Assembly: GCF_026151205.1 (NCBI RefSeq)
Contig: NC_087079.1
Coordinates: forward strand, 4,545,230 to 4,609,229
From: Bolinopsis microptera
Lineage: Eukaryota > Ctenophora > Tentaculata > Lobata > Bolinopsidae
DNA length: 64,000 nucleotides
Reading direction: 5' to 3'
Shown here: one piece after another, positions 12,485 through 24,100 of the stretch
Numbering within the stretch: the first letter of the stretch is position 1
Layout of the letters: every line of letters starts with the position of its first letter
Position numbers and translations under genes: made by a program
The notes under the pieces: model-generated
Databases searched by the model: none
What the model saw: the letters and a program-made list of their open reading frames with translations, nothing else
What the model was told of the DNA's origin: nothing

Positions 12485-13335
12485 TTAATAAAACATGAAC
12501 ATTTAGAATTTACTTAATGAAATAAGAAACCAACGAAACAAGAAATTTAATTTTAGCACATTTTACAGAATAAAAAGATATAAAACAATTTATAAATTAT
12601 AATGCTCATTTGGTGTATGACTTTTTGTCCTTGACTGGCGACTGCTAGTTTGGTTTTGGAAGGACAGGTAACTAACGGGGCAAGGAATGTGGGTGCCTGG
12701 AACCTTTTGCACACACCGAAACGCTAGTTCTGTTAAGTTTTCGAGACAAGGCTCACATTAGGACTAGAAGAAAAATTGTTAGCCGACATTAGGGGGTGTG
12801 TTTATAGTTGTTACTATAGGTTGCAGTCTTGTTGTGACAAAAAGTCCACACTAAAACATGCTTTAGTTTATATTTTGTAGTTCAAGGATATAGAATGCAG
12901 CTGCAAGGTGGATATTGGAGAGCTGGCGAAAGATTATGGCCTTTGTATCAATGGTTATAATAAGCTATAAATATCTTAAACTATACAGTGCTAATTAAAA
13001 ATTTCTTTATACTTCATTCTCAAATTAAATTAAAAAAATTCAAAACTGTTACAAGCGATATAAACCAGACAATATTGAAGATTTAGATTTAAATATTGAG
13101 CCCTTTGGCTAGAGAATACTTTCTTGAATATTTTCGATAGTTTTTAATATTGGTAATATTAATGAATTGTAATTGATTGATATGTAATATTTAGGCCCGT
13201 GGCCAGTTTTCACAAACTGTTACATGTTAAGTGTATCGAAATTCGAATATACAAAAATATTTAGTCTTATGGGAACCTATGCATGGTAGAGCACAGCAAG
13301 GCCGTCCAAGACAAAGCTACTTATCTATGTTACTC
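12485..13335. other. Intergenic, no gene recognised
   Basis: AT-rich sequence, no open frame of note and no recognised repeat. Confidence 0.4.
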
Positions 13336-13339
13336 AGTG

Positions 13340-13413
13340 GCGTAACGAAAGGCCCTGCTGACCCAGCTGTGCAGGGGTCGCCGTCTTAGGGGGGCGCCAA
13401 ATCGTCGTTTGAA
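13340..13413 (+). repeat. Partial copy of the hAT-like MITE
   Basis: The sequence CAGTGGCGTAAC and the following GC-rich text resemble the left end of the complete element at 13630. No right end is found, so this is a truncated copy. Confidence 0.6.
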
Positions 13414-13629
13414 TGTTGAAATTTCCAATGCTCCCACTTATTACAGGGAGTCCCAATAATTTAGTTAAATAATTTAGTTATGTAAATATTAAGAGCAAGT
13501 ACACTTCCCGAGAAAAGCATACATTTGCTTTGTCCGAAATTATTATCTAGTTTTATTTAATTTGTAAGTGACAGTTTGTATGAACTATTGTTGATATAAA
13601 GATTGTTCAAACTTGGATGAGGTACCTAC

Positions 13630-13958
13630 CAGTGGCGTAACTTAGGGCCCCGCAGACCCCGCTGTGTGGGGGGGCGCCGTATAAGGGGGGCGCAATTTTC
13701 CTGAATTTTAGGCCCTTTCACTGAAAAAACGCCTTGTTTGTGTATTTCCCTGCCCAATTTAGCGTTTGGTCGTTGCGAAAAAAATATTTGGGGTACCCTT
13801 TTTAGCTTCAGGGGGCGCAAAAAGCTGTAGGGGGCGAGAAAAAAAGTACCCGACCTTTTTTTTTTTTTTTTTAAATTTTTTTAGGGACACAAAAAATTTA
13901 AGGGGGGCGCTTTTCGTCACTGAGCGGGGGGGCGCCAAAAGGCAAAGTTACGCCACTG
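13630..13958. mobile_element. hAT-like MITE, complete, with 8-bp target duplication
   Basis: The 329-bp element begins CAGTGGCGTAACTT and ends with the matching inverted AAGTTACGCCACTG (one extra base inside the right arm). It is flanked by perfect 8-bp direct repeats GTACCTAC (13622-13629 and 13959-13966). An 8-bp target duplication with CAG..CTG termini is typical of the hAT superfamily. The interior is GC-rich with poly-G and poly-T tracts and no transposase. It lies about 100 bp upstream of the first centriolin exon. Confidence 0.85.
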
Positions 13959-14061
13959 GTACCTACTCTTCAAATGAGATTGGTGCATATTTATTTTTCA
14001 AACAAATGATCCAAGCCAACTGTTTTTATTTTGACCTTCATTCCAATACTTCCTAGAAAGA

Positions 14062-17000
14062 ATGTCTGATGAGTTGGAAGAGAACAAAGATCTCAGCTTT
14101 TTATCTACCCCTCTACTGAATAGCACCATCGGTAAAGATTACAATTTTATGAAAAGATTAAACATTTAATAAAACTTGCTATGTCTTAAGAATTGAAAAT
14201 TGGAAAAGCCAAAGCAAATAACTTTTTCCCAAATGATTTTACTTTTATTTCAGCTTCAAATGATGGAGAAAGTCACAATGGAGACAACCTTAATTCATCA
14301 ATGACACACCAATACATAACAGAGCGTCTTATCAAGAAGATAACTCGCCAAGATAACTTATGGATGATAAAAAAGTTGGATCTAACTTTGAGTGAAAAAG
14401 GAAGTTACATCAAAAAAATAAAGGTTTTTAAATATTTGTATCGCAGCTTTACACTGTTTTTGATCGTCATGAACTGCTTTTGGATCTTAGCATGAAGTGA
14501 AGATTGGTCATGTTGAAAGTATTTCTTTTTCGGTAAGATGAATTATTGACATAACTGAGCAGAAGAATTTATAGGCAATAGTACAGTTTTACTTCTCTAT
14601 AACGTGAACATGGTTTTTGGGATGAAAGATTTTTAAAAAACTGCGGTATACAGGGGGTTTGTGTTATTAATTTGTTGTCTGCTGAAATTTATCAATTTGA
14701 TGTGAGCCAAACATACACGTGGAAGCTATTATGCATCTCAGAAATGATAGAGAAATTGCAAACAAATTAGCCATTAGGTGATCTTGAAGCTGAGAGCACC
14801 AATTGAACAAAATTTTTTATTTCATTTTCCGACTGATAAGCATGAGAAGAAGAATGAAAATGTTCACCTAACCCTAAATGAACGAGATGAAAAGTTTGCC
14901 CTGAATGACTGTGTTGCACAGGGGGACTACATTGTACAGGACCACATTACATAGTGGGAATACTGTATCGTGTGTACTTGATTTATTAGTTTCATTGAAA
15001 AAAAATGTGGCAGGAGTACTGGAGTAGTCAAGTGCAAAATCATTATGTTAGGTACAGGTACCACATCTTAAGGTGAAATTTGTATGAGGCAAAAGCGTCG
15101 GTCAACTGAGGCCCTTGATATGACACAAATGATAAGATAATGGGTACCATGTTGACTATGAATAATGAGCATAATAATTATATACTTATAATAATTAGCA
15201 TAACGTTATGATGATAATAAAATGTAATATTTCAGCGCATCGAGAACCTTGACGGACTGGTGCAACTTGAACAGCTGTCTCTAAGTCACAATGTCATTGA
15301 GAAGATTGAGAATGTCAGTCACCTAAAATGTCTTCGTGTTCTCAATCTGAGTTACAACTCGATTCAGAAGATCGAAAGCATATCATCTCTCACGGTAAGA
15401 TTGAGCAAATTATAACACACCACGAAGCTGAAAGAGACTTGGTGTGTGAGTCAGTGCGAGGTATGGTGCAACCTCTTAGTAGAGCGGGAATTGGTTTCGG
15501 TGATTGGAAAAAGCCCTGGGAGAAGATGTCAGAAAAGGAGCAGCAGAGGGAGGTGTTGGATAGGGTTAAGGAGAACATCAGGAAGGAAAGAGAGGTGCAG
15601 TTGGGTACGTTGGAGATGCAGTCCAGGTGGGGTAATTGGAGAGAGCTTGTGACAAGGACTGACATGAGCTGGCACACGCTCTTCAAGTATGGGGACTCAT
15701 TAATCGGTTTTCTGCTTAGTGCTGTGTATGGCACGCTTGTTACACCAGCTTTAGCATCCAAGTGGAGCGAGGATGAGGATGGGATGTGCAAGCTGTGTGG
15801 TGACAAGTTGGGAACTGTGCCGCATATCCTGGCTGGTTGTCCTGTGGCACTAAGTCAAGGGAGATACCGATGGCGCCACGATAAGGTGCTTAAACAAATA
15901 GCAGACCAAGTTAAATTCCATTGTGAGCGGAGAGTCAACAAGAGGAAGAGTTCTTCTGTCACTCGGAAAGCCATTGAGTTTGTTCCAGCAGGAGGGAGGT
16001 TTAAGGAGGTGAAGAGGTCGAAAGTCAGTGAGTTTGGGATTCTGAGTGGGGCCACTGATTGGATAGTATTAGCAGACTTGGATAAGCAGCTGAAATTTCC
16101 GTCGGATATAGCAACGACCAGATTAAGACCAGATTTGGTTCTTTTCTCGAAAGCTTCCAAGAGAGTAATCTGGTGGGAGCTTACAGTACCGTCGAAAGAG
16201 AGAATAGCTGCATCCCATGAGCTGAAGCTTGATCGGTATAACAGTCTACAAGCGGAAATACAAGCTAATGGGTGGTCATGTTTCAGCTTTGCTGTTGAGG
16301 TTGGTGCTAGAGGTGTGGTCGCAGCAAGTTTGGAGTGTGCATCAAGGAAGATTGGTCTGACTGGGAGAGCCCTCAAGAAGTTGGTCAGAGATTGTGGGAA
16401 GGATGCAGCCCATTGTTCAAGATGGATTTATCTGCTGTCTAGGAAAAGAGAGTGGGAGATGAGAGCTGTTTGAGCTTTATGACTTCACCTAACAGCCAGA
16501 GGTGCCATAAGCTAACTCGTCGTAAATCGCGAGCTCTAGCAGGTATCCTCGGGTGATTGTCAGATCAGATGGTGGTCCAAGAGAGACTGCTGGGGCACCT
16601 GACAGAAAACCGTATCGCAATGAAAGCCCCGAAACGGTGTCAGGTTTGTGACTGAAGATTCTGATCAAGCTCAGGGTTGAGTCTACACAGTGTCGCCACT
16701 TGCCGATGCCAGTTGATGCGAGAAGACACTGATGTAAGTGGGAAGTTATGTCTAAGAAACAGCGTGTGGTTCGGGTGCCGGTTGAACGCATGTAAAAGGG
16801 AGGGTATATCCGTATTTCGCTGCTAGTGATGCAGTCCTTGGCCCGGTAGCTAAGGCTTCCCCGTTTCTCGCTCATTTGTGCTCCGATGGGCTTGTGACCT
16901 CTGTGGGGGTCAAGTGCAGGATGAGGGACATGGCCGACCAGGAGAAAGTTGTTTTTGGGAGATAGAGTAGGGTTGGTTTGGTGTTGTGCCTTCGCAGTTT

Positions 17001-18103
17001 AACTGTATCTTTACCCTATGCAATTACAGTTTCCACATTGGAAATACTCTTAGATTGCTTGGACGACAAAACATTCTCTGATTTATTATTACGGTATTGA
17101 TACCATAGTTATTGACTACTCTTGAAGCTAACCATAATTGTTTGTAGAACCTAGAAACCCTGAACCTGAGTCACAACAACATCTCCCAACTGCCGTACAG
17201 ACTCTTCAAACAACTCCAGCGTATCAAGAAGCTAGATGTTTCTCACAATGACATCGCTGAGGTAAGCACTAAGCCGCTTGTGACCGTGAAGTTAAGAGTA
17301 ACATACTTTTTTATCCTTACAATATTGAGCTTGAAAGATATGCAGATCAATAGACCTGCATCAACAAAATCATCCAGGTTGAGCCTTTGTTGCAACTGTG
17401 TTACACCTGTTGCTGAATGAACTTTGACACCAATTAAATATGCACTCACGAGGTGTAGCAAAATGAATACCACTTGACGGATCTAATTGTTATAGAATCA
17501 TTGAATCATTCCATGCTCTCCAATTCAGTTATACAATGTAGTTGATACCGCGTGGTAAGTGTATTGTTTGTCACAGCTAACCTTTACAGTTTACACCATC
17601 TCCTTTAAGTTTACAATAAAGAAAGATTTGGGGTTTGTTGCTGTTCTTGAATCATGCTAATTATTTTTCACGATATTTACTGAAAAGCTTTAATACACGC
17701 CATGGTTTAAGCATGATCAAATAGATGCCCTCTTTGAATGCTACCACGAAAAGCAACTCATTTGCCAGCAGAATTCAGCAAAAGTACATTCAACGACAAC
17801 TTTTGAAGCACCAGAACTTGTGCAGCACAGTTATGAAAATAATTATTTATATAATGTAAATAATACAGTGCATGCAGCTATCGCCTTCTAAAGCGTAGTA
17901 GTTTTCAACCCAGATCAAGCAGATTCGAGACCTGAGGCTGCTTGGAAACCTGCAGGACTTCAGCTTTAACGACAACCCCGTTCTAACAGAAAATCCGCAC
18001 GCAATGGACACAGCGGTTTTTTATCTGCGCCATCTCCAGCTGTTGAACGGGTCCCCGGTTACAGCCGACATGCGAGCAGCTGCAGATAACCGCTATCAAC
18101 AGG
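14062..18103 (+). CDS. CNTRL: Centriolin exons 1-5: N-terminus and leucine-rich repeats
   Basis: Exon 1 opens MSDELEENKDLSFLSTPL. The start is the first ATG, with an acceptor-like TTCCTAG 6 bases before it, so an upstream non-coding exon or a spliced leader is possible. Exon 2 carries the ITERLIKK and NLWMIKKLDLTLS segments that precede the repeats in vertebrate centriolin. Exon 3 (RIENLDGLVQLEQLSLSHN...) and exon 4 (NLETLNLSHNNISQLP...) hold about four SDS22-type repeats of roughly 22 residues. Exon 5 finishes with the cap-like FYLRHLQLLNGSPVT segment. The repeats presumably mediate docking at the centriole, as in the family. An R2-type retrotransposon ORF lies in intron 3. Confidence 0.9.
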
Positions 18104-21100
18104 GTTAGTGGCACTGCGTGTGTTGTTGTGTACTGTAGAATTACTTGTGATGTCGTGATTAGAATTCAAGAGATGTTATCCTTCTGTAATGTATGAAATC
18201 GAGTCGTTATTACTAAGCAAGAAAGTAGGATTTCAAATCTGATCTCTAATGTTTTTCAGATGAAGTCAATGCACTTCAAGACGTAATACTGGGCAAAACA
18301 AGAATGATTGATGCCGTCTCGAAAGAACGAGAAGAAGTGGTGAAAGCTTTGGAAGAAAAGAATAGTATCGAACAGAAGCTGAGAAGATCTGGCAACACCA
18401 GCATGCTTAGGATCTCAGGGTTGGAGGAAGAACTGTCAAACACCAAGAAGATCGTGAGTATGTTAATGTAATTTCAAGTAAATCGTATATTTTCAAGTTC
18501 GGAACTCTCTTCATAATAGTTTTTATCGGGAATCAATGTTTGCTTTAGACTTCGATTTATCACTATCCAGTAACACTAAGCCAAAGTTTCCAGCTTAATA
18601 AGTAATAACGTGATACATAATAATTAATAACACTGAGCATGAAGCAAAAGATACAAAAACCTTATTTAAGTTAACCCCAGTCTAATCTCGCTACCAGCTG
18701 GAACAGCGCACTAACGAGCTAACAGCAGCTTGCTTCAAGCACTACGCACTGGAACAGGAACTGTCCATGTACAAGGTGGACGCTAGGTTCAGAGATATTG
18801 GTCTTCCCCCAGATGTTATGGATACTGTGAGTTATCTCCTGGAAATGATACTGGATGTTGTACTTATTATATATTATTATAATGTACTTATTATATAATA
18901 TGTTTTTTACAAAAGTTCCAGACAAATTATTGTCTGATCAACATTGTATTGTAAGTTAAATGAGTCTTTTAGTGGATGGTGATTTTCTGGGTTCAACAGA
19001 AAGATACCTTGAATAGCAATACTTGACAAAAGGGGATGCAGCTGTGTCGATATTCAATATTCATGTGATAATTACGTTCTTGGTTACTAATGACAAGGAG
19101 ATTAGGCAGCTGATCATGAAAGTTGCACCTTTTCCCTTATTACATGGTCTGTTATCCCTGTACAGAAGGCTGAATATTAGTACCCTAAAACATTGAGAGC
19201 TCAGAACACCTGTCATCCAGCTTTAACAGTGGTGGCCACCACTCACCTTATGGCTTATTTCTATGTTAATGATATTCAGAATTCCATATTTTCTCGTTGT
19301 CTCGTTTGCTATTGCTGTTTGTTGATGAGATGGTGGTAACAATTTAACGGTGACCTGAGTCTACGTTTTTAAGCTAGGTAGGGTGTTGAATATAAACTAT
19401 TTTAATACTTTCAACACTACTATATAACAAATAATGTGAGGCTCTAATGATGTAGTTTTACGAAGATTTCAAGCTTTAGTCTTACGTATGTTTTTCCCTT
19501 CGTTTCCAAAAGCGTTATGTGAATATAATTAAGCTATGTAGAGTGTTGAATATAAACCATGTGGCAGGCACTGAATGAGTACGTAGAGGAAAGTGGCTAC
19601 GTCAGTAAAGCTCCTCTTTATCCTGTGCAATACGACATGAGGATACCGGGTACGTTCACTTTCATTCACACTTTCACTTTCACTTTCACTTTCATTCACA
19701 CTTTCACTTTTACTTTCACTTCCACTTTCACTGTTATTCTTTCCTGATTTCCGGGGGAAAACTCCGTGTTTCCATCTGAAATCTTTATCAGTTTTCTTGT
19801 TAATGTTCGTGTATTTGTGTATTTGTTAATTATAACCCTTTTGTCAGGACACAGCGAGAATATAGAGCATTACAAGGATAATGACTACACAGAACCAATA
19901 CCTGATGATGGGAGGACAGACTTGCTGGAACAGCAGATTAGAGATAAAGAGCGGGATAAACGCAAATGTTAGTTTGTTAGAATTTGTTAGAATTTGTTAG
20001 AATTTGTTAGAATTTGTTAGAACTTGTTAGAATTTGTTAGAATTTGTTAGAATTTGCTAGAATTTGTTAGAATTTGTTAGAATTTGCTAGAATTTGCTAG
20101 ATTTTGTTTGGATTCGTTAGAATTTGTTAACATTTTTTACAATTCGTTAGAATTTGTTAGAATTTGTTAGAATTTGTTAGAATTTGTTAGAATTTGTTAG
20201 AATTTGTTAGAATTTGTTAGAATTTGTTAGAATTTGCTAGAATTTGCTAGATTTTGTTAGGATTCGTTAGAATTTGTTAACATTTGTTACAATTCCTATG
20301 GTTTAGTGTTTTGTCATAAACTTGGATGAAATATTAAGGTCTAAATTCAAACATAAAAATATTCCGTTCCATTTCAGTGGAGAAGAGGTTAGCAGAATTG
20401 GAAAAAGAGCTGCAAGACAAGCAGCAGAGTCTTGATGAAACACAGAAACGTTTAGATGAAATTGAGAAACAGGTGGGCTTTCGAACTATTGGTTTTAATA
20501 TTTTCTCAATACTTCTATCTTAATTAATCCATCAAAAAAAGGTGCAGTATGATCGGAAAATGTTATGAATGTAATATCCCATTTGCAGCTGGCTGAAGAA
20601 AAGAAATTGAGAGACGAGATGGATATAGAAATGGAACTAAAGAACGAGGAGTTGGAGCACTTGAGAGATGTTGAGAAACGACTCAAGGATGCAGAGGCAG
20701 AGGTCAGTCTTTATATAGTACAGTACATTGTAATTACATTGTAATAGTACTACTTAGCTTAAATTGTGTTTGTTATTTTTGATAAAAACTAGTAAGCCAT
20801 TTTACAAATTCTTTCGTTATTGACTTACAGATAACGTAAAGTCGAAATATCCATCTGCCATCATAGCATAGCTAAACTACATGCATAAATAATTATGATT
20901 CATAAATTGCATAACTTGGTGTTGTCTATGTAGGAGTCATGAGTCTAAGAGTTGTAATTATCAGGTGGATGATTTGCACGCCTCATTGAATAGTAAAGCT
21001 AGAGACGTCAAGGATCTCAGAAACGCTCTGACGATGACCAACGCTACTGGCATGGAGCTGGTATGTGTTGAAACACTCCACATTTTGCTACTGAAGTTGT

Positions 21101-24100
21101 TAATTACCTTACGACGAATCTGTATTTTTGTGGATCTTTCGACCGTTATTTCAAGTCCGAACTGTCCCAGATGTTCATATGACAAATTTAATCCTATTTC
21201 TCTTTAGGAGCATATGAAAGCACGTCTGAAGAAGAAGGAAGAAGAGTTGGAGAAGGAGAGAGCAGCTCACGAAGAGGCACGGCGAGGGTTCCAAGAGAAA
21301 CAGCGCGAACTACAGCGCAGAGCGTCCCAACTGAGCAAGTGTGTAGTAATGAGTAATAATATGACAGAACGAAGGACGTTATTTGGGCTTTTTGCTAAAA
21401 TAGCTGACAATCATTTGAGCGAATGTCAGTCTGCTTATTTCAACGCAGTTTTCAGTACCCACCATAAGTTGGAATTACCCCACTAATTACCCCACTAATT
21501 ACCCCACTAATTACCCCACTAAATACCCCACTAACACCACCCCCATAGATCTGCCAGTGAAGCGGACATGTTACGAGCAGAACGGGATGCTCTGCTCGAC
21601 AAGTTGGATGATCTGCAGGGACAGCTCCGTGAAGGGGACGAGGAGCGGGCCGACTTGGAGGGGGAGCTGGACAGGGTGAAGAGGGATCAGAACAAGTTGA
21701 GACGGGATGCTAGCTTCGTTCATAAGGTAGACAAATTCTTACGTCTCTTTATTGAAATTAGTATTGATATCAAGGCTTAGTAGAACTTAACATGCAATCT
21801 CTCGGGCGGGCGAAATCTCCAGAGAGGCTCGCAAAACTTAATTATTATTAAGATATTATAGATTGTAGATCCTACAGTACAGAGTTTACCGTGTTTTGCT
21901 ACGTTTAGCTTTCGTACCCTCTGTTCACCTTGTGTACCGTTGTGGGGTAGGAGAATTGTGCTAACTATGATATCACAGATGTTTGAGGACAAAGAGACGG
22001 AGACTGAGGTGCTGGTAGGAGAGCTGGACAGGACTAGGGATGTTGTCAACGCTCTCCAGGACGAAAATAGAGAACTCAAAGTTAGAATTTAAACTTTAGA
22101 CTTTTCATGATAAGTGTCCTGCCCTTTTCCACTACAGCCTTATAGAGGACTGAATCGTTTCCTTTCATTTAATTTTCTGAACAACCACAATTCAACAGGA
22201 TCAAGCGATACAGGCACTATCCGAAAGTCTTCGCCCAGAAAACGAGATATTACACCGCACTCTTGATGAGCTTGAGAAAGCTCAGGCAGAGAATGCACGA
22301 CTCATGAGAGAGCGCAGAGGATCCTCCCCAAACCTGGCTCGAGAAGCTCTCAGACTCAGCAGAGACAGGGTTGCAGATCTCGAGGTACATTCTCAGTGTG
22401 ATTCTTGTAGAACTTGGTGAATTTGTCTTGCCTTATTGAAGTTCATATGAGCACATCACAATTAAATAAAGGTGTGATCTGCTCATATTTGATTCGAATT
22501 TATGTTAACTTATTGAAGTTCGAATCTAAGTGGACTCATATTATATTCGGATTTCAAATTGAAATAAGTGATTTGGATTTACCATTAACTCTAATGGCAG
22601 GACGAGAATGCAGAATTACGTGACATATTGAGGGGAACACACGGGAACACACTGGATCCAGAGGATCTGGCCCGCAGAGTGCTAGGATTCCTAGAGGGTA
22701 GACTTCCTAAATATACTGATTCTCAACCTGTCAAAGAGAGTCTAGATCTTCTTCCTATCATCAAAGTTAGTCGGAAAAGAGTATTTTTAATTGATTAAAC
22801 TCGATGTTAGCTTCAGATACTGCTGATTTTCTCTGACTAATTATCATTTATCACCTTAAGCATAGAATCTATTGTTATCCAGGCTATAAACTGATGATCT
22901 TCAAATGTCCCCACTATAAGCCTGAGTTATTTAGTAGACGGACTAGTACCTAGCAGTGGCAGCAGGTGTTAAAGATAATATTTCAATCACCGTTACCTTG
23001 GTAACGTACACTGCACTCCACAGTTGATATCTGATTGGTTTAAATTGTCAGTTGTAATTGAGGATATCTGTCATGTTAAACTGGATTCCATATTATCATG
23101 TTCAAGCTAGCAAGCAACGTTCGGGAGAGATTAGCTAAAATTAGACAGAATAATGTTGCTCTGTAAAACTGGTTAAATGAGACAATTACATGACAGAGCT
23201 GCCACCTTCAAAATAATATTATGTGCATATTTGCAATGCTGTTAAATTCGCACTAAACGTATTATTCGAATTAAATTCGCGTACGATTTTTTTTCTGAAA
23301 ATTGCCGCATTTAAAAAAATATACCAAATACGGAAACAAGAAATCACGTGCCCGCATCAAAATGTTCACGAAAGTTGGCTTTGTATGGTGGAATATTGCC
23401 AAAACATATGCTTCCCGCAACACGTGCGTGCTTACTGGTTAGTGACTAGCGTGGGTACTGACCAAGATCGCAAGGGGTTAAATTTAGGTCATACCCGAAG
23501 ACGTTATGCAATGGAGTAAACTAACTTCTCCTAAAATAAACTTGAAATTACTTAATTTCCTCCACAGTCAAGTCTATTTTTCGAGATTTGTAAGTTTGAG
23601 ATGTGAAGTATAACGTCAGAATTCACATATAATTCAACTAGATAATAGTCTCGAGAATGCTGCGAGTTCCCACAGCCGCATTTTTACCGAATTTTTCGCG
23701 CATTTTTTGGCGAATTCAACAGCCCTAAAAATTAAAACTTGAAGTTGTAAATTGGCGAATTATTCGCGTACTTTTTGAGAACGCCTTACTTTTTGACGAA
23801 AATTTGGCGAATTTAACAGCCTGGCATATTTGTACTGGTCACATATTTGTACTGGTCACATATTTATATTGGTCACATATTTGTACTGGTCCCATATGTG
23901 TACTGGTCACTAGACCGGTTCATAAAACAAAAATGTTCTTGAATAATTACCAATATGTTCTTATCTGTTGATCCCTAGGTTCAAATACCACCAAAAAAAA
24001 TTTCAAGTTCCAACTCTTCCATATTTTATTGGTTTCTTATACAGGTAAAATATCTAGAATCGGCTTTTTTAGTATGAAGGAGTAATGTTGGCTGTTTAAG

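Noticed and set aside
15390-16376. Two minus-strand open frames opposite the R2-type ORF
   Set aside because: They are shadows of the plus-strand endonuclease frame, which carries the motifs.
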